Shown piece by piece: positions 25,895 to 36,700 of a stretch of DNA of 61,956 bases. A program made the translations under genes and the position numbers. The stretch is from positions 1 through 61,956 of the forward strand of contig JANSLP010000186.1 in assembly GCA_029298735.1 (NCBI GenBank). The letters run 5' to 3'. The DNA is from Ophiostoma sp. CBS 140.51 (lineage: Eukaryota; Ascomycota; Sordariomycetes; Ophiostomatales; Ophiostomataceae). Below the pieces are notes generated by a model. The model was given only the letters and a program-made list of their open reading frames with translations. It did not search any database and was not told where the DNA came from. Numbering within the stretch: position 1 is the stretch's first letter; each line of letters opens with the position of its first letter.

Positions 25895-27060
25895 TGTTCG
25901 TGAAGAGTTAAAAAAATCAAGATGAAGAGAGAGCGTGAAGTCACGTGGGGTGAGTTGTTGTTGTCAGCCCAAAAGGGAAGTCGCGATGGTGTAGAATTAA
26001 AAGGGGGGCCTTTAGGAGGTTGAGATAGGCTTTGGATGGTGTTCTTGGTCTGCTTCTAGAATAAGATTTTGATTTGAAAACCGCGGAGATGGCTATCGTT
26101 TAAATGTGCCCATCGCGTTGTATGCGACGCCCGACCGACGCCAGCTCACTCCTTTTTTGGGCCGTTTTAATTACACATTGGCGTTCCCATTTTGAGGGGA
26201 TCTGTAATTAAAAAGTGGAGCTATAGTCCGCCTGCAGGTGTTTTGGCGCCTGTTGTTGGCTACTGTTCTCCGTAGCTGTTTCCGCCAATGTCTTTGTAGT
26301 GGTTGCAGGGCGCTGTGAACGGCCGCTTCTTCAGCCTCAATTCTCGTGGCGCGGAGTTTTTGGGCGACGGCCGCTCTCCGTATCACCACTTCAAAAGACT
26401 CCGGACCTTGCTGTCGGCCGCATATGTGTTGGAATCATTTCTTTCACTTCGGTCATACCGCCGTTGGAGGTCCGTATATCGTGCGATTTATTGATTATGC
26501 GCATGCGCTTTGTCCGTTCTGGCTTTTCGTCACTGAGGGTCGTTCAACGGACTTTCGGCGAAAGAAGAGGCTGCAAAGATGCCGTTGTTTCGATTCAATT
26601 GACAATGGACGACATACTATTCCAGTATAAACTTACTATGACTTGATTGCCGAGTATTAGTAAGTTTAGAACTTCCGCTCTCAATTGAAATTTTGTCACG
26701 GTTGCCATGTTTCAACACACTTTCGCCAAACAACGACGTAGTATCGCCGACAGGCGTTGGCCAGAGTCACCTCGTCATTTTCATATTGTCACTTATCACA
26801 TTGGACTTTTTTTTGGTTTATGATTTATGGTTTATTATCGACTATCTGGTATCTTGAATCGCCATGAAAAAAAGGAAACCTTTCGACCCAGGCGACGACT
26901 ACCAATGCACTGATGCACTGGTGCATGCGGCAGCGACGTCGTTGTTAAAAGAATATCCGTACGCCGAAGAAAAGCCAGCTGGCCTAGTCCCGAAGCGAGA
27001 CCTGGCTTGTTGAGGCCATCGCCATCACTCGTTCGAACTGGACATTGCGAAAGAAGACGC
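25895..27060. other. intergenic region upstream of the EBP gene
   Basis: About 1.2 kb between two minus-strand genes, serving as promoter of the EBP-type gene and 3' flank of grg1. No gene, RNA or repeat that I can support. Confidence 0.5.
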
Positions 27061-27349
27061 TTAGTGGGTAGCCTTCTGCTTGTTGGCCTCAGCCGAAGCA
27101 TCGTAGCCCTTCTGGTCGGCCTTGTCCTTGACGGCGTTGCCGGCACCCTGGAGGCTGTGAGGTTGTTAGTATATGTGCCCCTGTGATGTGTACAGCGAAG
27201 AAGAGATGAAAAAGTAACAAAACATACCGGTCGCCGATGCTGGCGTTGCTGTCCTTGGCAACGGACTTGTTGGCCTCGTGGGAAGCGTCCGAAGTGGCAG
27301 CGTTGATCTTGTCAGACACGTAGTTGCCGGCCTGCTTGATGGTATCCAT
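27061..27349 (-). CDS. grg1: glucose-repressible protein Grg1 (CCG-1 family)
   Basis: Small hydrophilic protein of 71 aa from two exons, 27349-27228 and 27154-27061. The 73-nt intron starts GTATGT, has a CTAAC branch and ends CACAG. The product begins MDTIKQAGNYVSDKINAATS and ends with DASAEANKQKATH, the conserved ends of the family. In Neurospora the homologue is strongly induced by glucose starvation, stress and the circadian clock (ccg-1); the molecular role is unknown. The length equals the family norm. The junction IGD-R-LQGAGNAVKDKAD is in frame; using the alternative acceptor 8 nt further in would break it. Confidence 0.93.
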
Positions 27350-29569
27350 TTTGATTGTTGGTTGGTTACGTGCAGCAACAAATTGGTTTGAGTGTTTGTT
27401 TTTTGTTTGTTTGTAGATCGTTGGAAGATTGAGAAATGATTGTTTGATGATGGAAAGAAATAAAAAATATTTGAAAGTCAAATCGGGGGGAGAAATGGTC
27501 CTTATATACAACATTTGTCCTCCAGTTTCACAGGCAAGAGCGAGCCTCATGGTGGCAAGCATGAAGCTTTCCATCAAGTGGATGAAGCTACTACACTCTG
27601 TTGGCCCTACGTCATGGATAGCTCCCCACAGGGAGAAGATGGCAAGGAGCGCGACAATGAGGAAAGAGCTATGGAGGGAAAGTCTCCGAGCACCAATTGG
27701 TCCTAGATTGCCAAGTACAGTGAGTGGATGTGGTAAAGTCGAGGAGGAAGGAGTACATTGAGCATGACGTAACAAGCTTTGTTTGGATGTTCGAACGATG
27801 TAATCGTTTTCCATGCAGCCCATGATGTCAAGTACACAAAGGCGCCCCCTTGGAGTCGCAGCACTGTCAAAACAAGGCTGGGTACATACGCCCTAGGTAC
27901 CCCACGCCGCCTCTGTCTCACCCAATAGTGAATAAACAAGGTGGAAGAGGTCTTTTACTGTGGTAGAGCGTCAGCTGCGGAACATAAAAGTCCTGTACTT
28001 TTCTCGCACAACCAAAATGCCCCTGGCGACGGGTACCTCCAGACAGACAGAAGCCCAAACAGGGCAAGTGCAGGCTAGCTCGTGCTTGTGTCTGATTGGT
28101 CGGTTGGCACCAGTGGTGGCCGAGGGGGTCATGACGACAACGATTTTACAGTGCAAACAGCCGGCTCGCATTCTATTATTGCTCAGGTGCCTTTCTCCGC
28201 CCCTTGCTGCTGGCGCGATTGCACCAGCTAAGAAAGTACGGAGGCTAGTTGCGCAATAGGTCAAGAACGCGCGGGGGCCTGGTAGGGCCAATGCAGGCCA
28301 TCGGCAGCATTTTACAAGCACAGGCGATGCTTCATCACGATCGCAGCACAGATATGACGTCATACCCATCTTCGGCTTCTGGTGCCTCTTTCTATTATCG
28401 TCTATTCTCCACCAAAACGACATCCACAACTGCACTGTCGATGAGAAGGTACACAAAGACATTCGAAAGATCATCCCCCAACATGTCTTATCGAGACAAG
28501 TCGACAAGGCAACAGCGTTCTTTCCTAGGAACAGCACGAGGCCGAGGCGAAAAGAGGCAAACGAACTCATGCGAATCTACCCGTGTTCTCCCTACGTCTT
28601 TCTTTCGCACCCCGTGAGCTTCTTTTTTCGACCCTCTTTCCCGGTTTCCACTTCTTGTCGCGGGTGGGAATAGCCAAGAACAGCTCTGCGTGGCGGCCGA
28701 GAACAGCTCACATGTGTCCAGACCTTCTCCGTCTGCGGTACTTACGATCGTGGTCTGTAGTCTAGATCGTTCGATCCATGGACATCTGCACGCTAGTTCA
28801 GGGAGATAAAATGAGAGATATTGAGGGGTGGGTGAGGGGCTCTAAAGAGCATCGAGAAATGGCCAAGGGCTCGGCTTTCCGAGGGTCTGGCCAACACATT
28901 CGTATCACGGAAGTCCTCTGCTTGCCAGTTGCGTGACAATCTGTCTGTCACACCTGCAAGTCCGCACGTCTGGATGTCTGGTTGTCTTGTTGTCTGGTTG
29001 CCAGTTTGTCAATTTGGCTCTTTGTAAGATCAATTTAGCCAGGGGCACTTCTTATATGTGAAAAGGGCCGTTCCTATGCCAACTGCCACGAGCCCCTGGA
29101 TGTTGTTGGGGGGAAAAGGGCACAGCGTCATCCAGATGCACAATTGTATGTCGGAAAGTTGATCTTCAGGGTCAGGGTTCATGAAGCAGAAGCACAACGT
29201 AATGATAACCAAGATAGTCCAAACATTTGTGTCTTTGGGTTGAGAGAGGAGTTTCAGGAGTCCTATGCATAAATTTTACTGGCTGGGGGCCATGAATGTG
29301 GGGCATGAACTCGTGCATTGCTAGCTCGCGCCCAAACTGCCCAAATCGGGTGCATCGCTCTTTCCCAATCCGTCAAAACATCACGAGAATCAACTTCGTA
29401 CCTTCCCTCCAGAACCAACATGCCGCTTTATTCTCCAATTCTCCCCTCACAATAATCCCCTTTCCCCTTTACTGCTGTTTTTAGCACAAAGGGCGCCTTT
29501 CAAGCTGATTCGACCAGTAACTCTCCCACAGAACAAAGGGAGTGCGTCAAACACGCTCCTGCCCTACTA
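27350..29569. other. intergenic region
   Basis: grg1 promoter (to about 28.0 kb) and then spacer DNA. Frames here show no domains. A degenerate TGTCTGGTTGTCTTGTTG tandem lies near 28,970-29,005. No gene supported. Confidence 0.5.
27501..27508 (-). promoter_or_regulatory. TATA box of grg1, with adjacent CreA-type site
   Basis: On the minus strand TATATAAG lies about 155 nt upstream of the grg1 ATG, a sensible position for a 120-nt leader. A SYGGRG carbon-repressor consensus (CTGGAG on the minus strand) is at 27520-27525, 12 nt further upstream, and a second (GTGGGG) is at 27624-27629. The pattern fits a glucose-repressed gene. The single sites are short and could occur by chance. Confidence 0.4.
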
Positions 29570-29641
29570 ACCGGTATGGTGTAACGGTCAACATTCGAGA
29601 TTCTCATTCTCGGGCTCTGGGTTCGATTCCCAGTACCGGTG
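29570..29641 (+). tRNA. tRNA-Glu (anticodon CTC)
   Basis: All arms fold. The acceptor ACCGGTA (29570-29576) pairs with TACCGGT (29634-29640), discriminator G29641. The anticodon stem CGAGA/TCTCG encloses loop TTCTCAT with CTC at 29603-29605. The T-arm CTGGG/CCCAG encloses TTCGATT. The internal Pol III A box is TGGTGTAACGG (29577-29587) and the B box GGTTCGATTCC (29620-29630). Intronless; no encoded CCA, as expected for a nuclear gene. It decodes GAG. Confidence 0.96.
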
Positions 29642-29657
29642 ATAATATCAGCTCTTC

Positions 29658-29671
29658 TTTTTGCTATTTTT
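29658..29671 (+). terminator. RNA polymerase III terminator of tRNA-Glu
   Basis: Two T5 runs (29658-29662 and 29667-29671) begin 17 nt after the mature 3' end, the usual Pol III stop signal. Confidence 0.75.
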
Positions 29672-30290
29672 GACTTCTTTTTTGCCCCCCTTTGCTTTGC
29701 TTCCGTTGTGTCCGTTGCCTTGTCAGCGAAAGGCAAAAGAAGTGAATCACAGCATCAGGTCATTGGCCAATTGCGGAACTGATTTTTTCAATCGTCGAAG
29801 AACTGCTTGTCACGAAGTCTGACGGCGTCGACAATGACAAGCTGTCACTTACAGAGTGCCCTCTTACTGCCCAGCACGTGAGTGGCTCCAAAACGAGGGC
29901 GCTCCTGCCTTATTTGCTATCCCGTGAGCCCGTGAGCAAAACAAAGTCGCAGCTTCTTTGTTTTGATCCAGTGAAGCTCCAATTCTCTCACCTTCTCATC
30001 ACAATTTCAGCCTCTCTTTTTTGCGACTTTCTCGACTTTCTCACTTAACACCACCCACCAGCAAACCTTACCATCAATCACGCTTGCAACGCTAACATCT
30101 TCTTTTCAAACCCAATTGTCCTTTTTCTTCTATCGCATCGACGTTGGGCACTTCACCCATCCCTTTCTCTTTCCCCATTCGGGCCCCAATTTTCCCACAT
30201 CCTTCTCATAACTATCCCACAGGCTGCTAAAATACCGAAAAAACCTTCCTCTTCTCGTCTCGGGTCGCGGCCGTTCGCCTCTTTGGAGCC
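29672..30290. other. promoter and leader of the Q/N/W-rich gene
   Basis: CT-rich plus strand from 29,950 to 30,290, with no upstream ATG close to the proposed start. No other gene seen. Confidence 0.5.
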
Positions 30291-33191
30291 ATGCCTCGAA
30301 GTAATAACATGGACCTCAGCAAAGCCGACCCGCGGGACCTGCGCTTCGAACCGTTCAACATCCTCTAGGGTGGGCCGTTGATCGTGGACAAGAAGCGAAA
30401 GCAGCGGAAGAGAGAGGAGAGAAGACGTAAGGAACGGGAGCAGCAGGTGCAAGAGCAGGCACAACAATTTCTGCAAGTGGTCCAGGCACAGCAAGCACAG
30501 CAAGCACAGCAAGCTCTGGAGGCCCAGCAGGCTTTGGAAGCTCAACAAGCCCTCGAAGCTCAACAGGCCCAAGGTGCCACCGCGGCTCAAGCTCCAACGC
30601 AAGAAATGGTGCAAATTCAGCCACAGTCTCCAAAGGGTGAGACCGTGACCGTGGCAGACTCTGATCCCAAGGCGTGCGCTGTCATCACAGTCAAGAAGTC
30701 TGCAGAGGGGCTTGGCAACGCAGACATCAAGCTGAATTTCAACGATCCAGCTGAACCGCTCGCCATGGTCAGCATAAACGGGCCTAAAAAGGGCGAGGAA
30801 AAGAAGGAAGATGCAAAAAAAGATCGAAAAGAAAACTCGAAAGAGGAAGCGAAAGATGAGTCGGGGCAGAAAGGAGGAGAGGTTGACAAATCGCAACGCA
30901 AGGTTCGTATCGAGCGGCGTGGGAGAAGCAGAGGAAGAAGCTGGTCCAGGGCAGAATTGAGAGTCTACGGTGACGAGGGCAGCGACGACAGCCATGGTAG
31001 TGGTTTCGAAGGCGAAATCAACCGTCTTGCTCAAAAGCTATACGATGGCAAGCTGTGCCGCCACTCTAGCACACACGCAATTGCAGACGGACGCTGTGGC
31101 CACTGCGGCAGCGAAACAAGTGACTCCGAAGTCCAACGATGTCGCCATACCTCTAGGTCCAGGCACAAGAGACGAGGCCGAACCATGAGACGAGAGAGTC
31201 GCTCTTCTACAATACGCTGCTCGTCATGCGGACATAGGACGCATTTCACTGCCGAACTTCAAGACGATGGCGATGGGAACAGACACGCTCGTGTTCAATC
31301 TGTCCACAGACATGACAAGGAAAACGGGCGCAAGAGCAATGAAGACGACGGAAACAGAGGCCCCGAAGAAAGCAAGCCCGCTCTTCCTGCACTTCCTTCA
31401 ACCGAAGGACCTTTAAGCGGCGAGATTCCTCAAAAGAATGCCGCTAACAACACGGGTAATGGGTTTTCTGGGCAGGGTGGCGCACCTTTTTCAAATTGGC
31501 CGGAAGGCTATACGGATGGCCCCGCCGTCTACGCATCCATACCGAGTCCCGTTGGTCGAAGGGTTCGGTTCGACGACTCTATCTATGTGGACGACAATGG
31601 TATGCCGTTCACCTACACCCGAGAACGCGTGCGCCGCCCAGCTCCATATGACGCCCACCACGATTACTACCCCTACTACGACTACGCGTACAATCCGCGG
31701 CCGTACGTCGCGCGGTATCCGGACGGGATGCCGATGCCCCCTCCCCAAGACATGCACTCCCACCCATATCCACCACCTCACCGCAACTACTCACCGCATG
31801 GTCCTTCTGCATACCCAATGCCAACATCCCATTGGCACATGCCTCCAGACTACCATGACTCGTATCAGACACCCAATGGGCATGTTAATGAAAGCTCTCG
31901 CCCACGATACGGGGCTCGCAAGGGGTCAAGAAATCCAAGCAACCATCCACCTTCCAACAATCGAGAGGTGGAGCAAAAGCAAAAGGACGAGCCAAACACC
32001 ACTGGCGGTTGGGGTTCGAATCAGTGGGGTGACAACAATAACCAACGCAGTGGTTGGAACAACGGTGATGGTGCAAACGAACAAAACAACGAAAGCACCT
32101 GGGGTAACAACGACCAGGGCGGTGGTAACGAAAACAAGGCTGGCAACAGCGGTGCCAACGACACCTGGGGAAGCAGCGCTGAGAAAGGGGCTGGAAACGA
32201 CAATTGGGGCTGGGCCACCAACAACAACAGCAACAACAATAACGGTGATGGAAACAGCAGCGGCAAAGGTAAAGGCAACCCAGATGCCTGGAACTGCAAT
32301 GACAATGCCGGCAATAATGGCAACAATGGCAACGGCAGCGGCAGCGGCAGTGACAACAACGACAACAACCAATGGGGCTCTGGAAACGATAATACTGGAG
32401 GATCGTGGTCTGGCGGCAATGGCAATACTGGAAAAAGCTGGGTAAATAACAACCAAGGCAACAATGGCACAAACAACAGCGGCTGGGGCAATGACAATCA
32501 GGGGAACAACGACGCCAATAATAACAGCTGGGGAAATGACGGACAGGGAAACAATGACACCAACTGGAACGACAACTCGGGCAATGGCTGGGGCGACTCT
32601 GGTGCCGCAAACAATACCTGGGACCAGTCTTCCAACAACGGCGGGAGTGGCGGATATAAGGATCCCTGGGCAGGCCTCAACGACACGGATAGCAACAGCA
32701 ACGACCAGAACAACCAGAACAACAACAACAACGCCAACGCCAACAACATGGGCAGTTCGGATTGGGGACGGACCAACACCAAGCCCGACAACAACAATAA
32801 CAACAACAGCGGTAGCAGTAACCAGAACAAAAACGGTGGAGGTAGCAGCTGGCAAAACAATGACGCAGGAAAAAACGCTGGCAATAGCGATTTCCGAAAC
32901 TCACGAAAATGGACGGAAAAAGACCAGTCCACCGCCCGTCGATTGATGGCGGAACTCAAGCCCAATCCCTCAATAGACCGGTGGACTGCGTTGCAAAATG
33001 CGTTTTTCGACAAGACGGGCAGATTCTTCACCCTGGATGAATTTGCCTACCGCATGACGCGCCAGAAACCTCAAAAGAGTGGTGGTGGCAGTGGCAGCGG
33101 TGGTGGGGGGGGAGGGGGAGGAAGTGACTGGGACAAAAGAAACAACGGAGGTGGGGGTAACGATACGGCTGGAGACAATATCAAGTGGTAG
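30291..33191 (+). CDS. Gln/Asn/Trp-rich low-complexity protein with in-frame TAG
   Basis: Not recognised. From ATG 30291 the frame reads 25 codons ending in FEPFNIL, hits TAG at 30366-30368, and continues open for 940 codons in the same frame; the next in-frame ATG is only at 30606. The stretch between TAG and that ATG is clearly coding-like (KKRKQRKREERRRKEREQQ, then QAQQ/ALEAQQ repeats), so a 25-codon uORF is less likely than an interrupted gene. Domains in order, numbered through the stop: basic coil 30-50; Gln/Ala repeats 60-100; acidic-Lys segment 160-200; RS-like GRSRGRSWSR; a Cys/His-rich stretch near 245-325 with GRCGHCG and RCSSCGHRTHF, possibly zinc-binding; a Pro/Tyr/His-rich part 430-530; an Asn/Gly region 565-860 with about 19 spaced Trp in GW, WG or WN contexts; a helical, charged block (WTEKDQSTARRLMAELKPNP) near 880-940; and a Gly-rich end. 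If translation starts at 30606 the product is 861 aa. Confidence 0.75.
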
Positions 33192-33734
33192 ACAAGTCTC
33201 AAAGCAGCATGGTGTTGATTTCTAGAAGATGGGTTCGGGCGGATGTGCACCGTAATGTTTATAGAGGATCTCGGGAACGCATTCTTTGTTTTTAATTTCA
33301 TGTTCGTGGCAAGTGCCATATTCTTGCAAAAAAAGAAAGTCCCAACTCTAAGAATTCTAAGAATACACCACGGTTAAAGATCTTGAAGCTAGACACATGT
33401 GAGGAGTAAAATATATGCATTTAACAAAGAAAGTGTTATCGATAAGAGTATGAGTAGTAGATAAACCGATAAGCAAATATCGGGGTGCTATAAGACTTTT
33501 TGTGGCGGGAAGGCGCGTCGCGGTTGGTTGGACCATGGACTAACAAAAAAAAATCAGCCGCCAAAAGCCTCAACTACTAACATGTCACTATTTACGTCGT
33601 CGTTACAAGGCTTCACCTAAATCGCACTACAGCGACGACAACATTTCTCGGCCTTCACCTCAACCTCTGCGCATCAACACCGGGACTGGGAACGAGCTGG
33701 ATTTTTATCCTCTTTCCCCTTCCCGTTGCCCCAG
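33192..33734. other. intergenic region upstream of PET127
   Basis: 3' flank of the preceding gene and a short promoter ending in a C/T-rich leader (33,690-33,730). No gene seen. Confidence 0.5.
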
Positions 33735-36700
33735 ATGCATCAATTGGCACGAGGCGGACGGCTGGCAGCACAGCCGGCACATATTTGCACGGCATGCTTT
33801 GTAGCGTTTAGCAGGCCGATGCCTGCGACACGAAGCAGTCTGCACAGCACAGCTCAGCAATGGTCTCGACAATACGAACAGCAGTCAGCCGACTTGTCTG
33901 CGACCGAAACTGCCGCCGCCGGTTCGAGCTCTGCCCCGCCGACGACCGATGCTGGAAAAGAAGCAAAGCAGACGACACCACGGGCGCGCAAGTCCAAATC
34001 CGCCTCCAATAACACCAATGGCTCCAGTGCTGGCAATAACTTGGGCGGGCGCAAGGCCATGAAGTCGACCAAGGCAGCTGCCAAGGCTGCGGCCCAGGCA
34101 AAGGCTGGACTTGGCGGCGCGGCCAGCCAGACGCAGCTCAAGCTCTGGCGCGAGACGCTCGAAGTGCTCAAGAAGCTGGAGACGGCACAGGGCCGACTGG
34201 CGGAGCAGGCCGCGATTGCAACGGGTGTTGCTACAGAAGAGATGTTAAGCAGCGGTGCTGCATCGCCGGAAAAGGGCAAGGATGGTGCCGCTCCGGCGAC
34301 GAGTGACAAGGCTGCAAAGGGCAAGAAGGCGATCAAAGTGCACACTCTGGAGGAGAAGCAAGCGGCTGTTGTGGCGGCGAAAGAGGCCCAGGACCAGGTC
34401 AAGATGTTGACGAGTGCGCTGCACTTGCTCAAGACTGTGTTGAGCACGCAAGGGCCGCAGCAGCAGCAGCAGCACGAGAGAAAACAGCAAGAAGAGGCCC
34501 AGCTTGGCCAGCCTGACAGCACAGCCAAGGGTGAACTACCCGAGGGAAAGCTGGGCAAGAATGCGAAGAAGAAGCTGGCGAAGAAAAAGGCCGAGGGGGC
34601 AGCACAGGAGGAAGCCAAAGAGGGCAAGGACAACAAAGCGACAATCAGCTCGTCAGCCGCAGCGTCGGCTGCCGCATCAAGCAAGAAGGCGTCTTCTTCT
34701 AGGAAGAAGACCACCGGCGCCGCCCCGGGTGGCCCGCCAGCGCCTCGTGCGATCCACAAACTGCCGTACCGTGTCAGTAGTGTCGACTCGCGAGACTTGG
34801 CGTTAACGCCTATCGAAGAAAACCAGCGGCCGGTGCCCAAACTCCACTATGGCCTGGACCGGGCCCTGTTCAACCCAGGCGTGTACCACCTGCAGGACCC
34901 GCGGTCGCGCGTGTACAACTTCGACCCGTACCTGGCGAGCATTATGCCGCTGCAGGAGTTTGACTTCAATGCGCTCAAGCAGTACGTCACGTCGTCCAAG
35001 GACCCAACCCTTATTTCCATGGCGGCCAAGCACAAGATGAAGTACTCTGGCTCGACGTCGAGTATGACCAGCATGCTCTCGCACTTCCATTTCCTGCTGA
35101 GCGGCTGGCGGCCGATCAACGCGGCACACACGACGCGCTCTTTCACGCCAGAGTCGATGAGCTTTACACGCATCACTCGGGGTCCTGCGGCGACGTTCTT
35201 GCACTGGAAGGACGGCACGTACGCCATTGATGCAGACAAGGAGTTTGACACGGCCAACATCTTGAGTATGTTGGGCAAGTCGATGGAGAAGCTGTTGACG
35301 CTGTCCAAGGAGGACTTTGAAAAGTACCGGGTCACACGGTCGCACGAGCTGACAGAGGAGGAGCGCAACGACCCGGAATCATTCCACTACACGACCTTTG
35401 GCGACTTTATGATGCGGTCGCAACTCGACGCCTACGACGCACGGCTGCCTGGCACAGGCATGTTTGATCTCAAGACGCGGGCTGTAGTGTCGATCCGCAT
35501 GGACGCGCAAGACTTCCAGCGCGGCCTGGGCTACGAGATCCGGCAGCGGTTCGGCCAGTGGGAGTCATTTGAGCGCGAGTACTTTGACATGATCCGGTCG
35601 GCGTTCCTCAAGTACTCGCTGCAGGTGCGCATGGGCCGCATGGACGGCATCTACGTGGCCTTCCACAACACGCAGCGCATCTTTGGCTTCCAGTACATTA
35701 GTATCAATGAGATGGACATGGCGCTGCACGGCACGGAGGACACGGCACTGGGCGACCGCGAGTTCAAGCTGAGTCTGCACCTGCTGAATGCGGTGTTGGA
35801 CAAAGCGACGGAACGGTTCCCAGGCCGGTCACTGCGGCTGCACATTGAGACGCGGCCATCCGAGGCCGCGCCATTCATGTACATTTTTGCGACACCCGTA
35901 ACGGACAAGGAGATTGCCGAGGTGCAGGATGCTGGCAAGGAGTCGGTCGAAGCGTTTGAGCGCAACATTCTGGGCATCACGGCCCAGGAAAGTAACGATA
36001 ACGACGAGAGCAACAGCCTTGCCGAATCGGCTGCGGATGATGCCGATGCCGATGCCGAGGCTGAGGCTGAGGCCAAGGAGCGCTGGGAGTACGACGAGTA
36101 CGACTTTGACGACAGCTACAGCGTCGATGTGTGGGAGACAATGCGCCAGAAGGTCGAGGAGACGATGGAGAACGAGGCGCAGGGCGTCGAGTCTGTGCGC
36201 GACACGATTGAGGATGCGCTCGAGCAGAGCGGCCTGCTGCGTGGACGGTCCCCCGAGGAGACTCGTGCATACGTCGATGCGCTTCTTGAGGCCATCACGC
36301 GGACCGACACGGAGGCCGTGGCAGAGACGATTCTCAAGGGCCAGGACGTTGATGCCGAAGTTGATGCTGATGTTGATGCCGATGCTGAGTCGGCAGCCGA
36401 GACGGAAGCTGCCTCTGAGGTGCAATCTGACGTCAAGGCTGAGGCTGAGGCTAAGGAGAAGGTTTTGGAAGAAGCCGAAACCGAAGGCGATACTGAAGAA
36501 AAGGCCGAGATTGAGACTACTTCGAGCACGGCCGAACCTGATATCAACGCAGAGTCTGTCGAGGCTGGAAACAAGACCGATGACGAAGCCGTCATTGCAG
36601 AGAGTGCCGACGAGGCTATTTCCTCTACCAGCGGGACATCGGTCTCGACATACGATCTGAGTCAGTCCGTCATCGACGAAGACGGCGACAGCAACCTTGA

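Noticed and set aside
30301..30414. An intron removing the TAG at 30366
   Set aside because: The only nearby donor pairs in frame only with an AG lacking a pyrimidine tract or branch site.
31885..32855. Long minus-strand frames opposite the Asn/Gly-rich region
   Set aside because: They are mirror images of the repetitive plus-strand codons, giving monotonous Val/Ile, Cys/Arg or Leu/Pro sequences with no domain.
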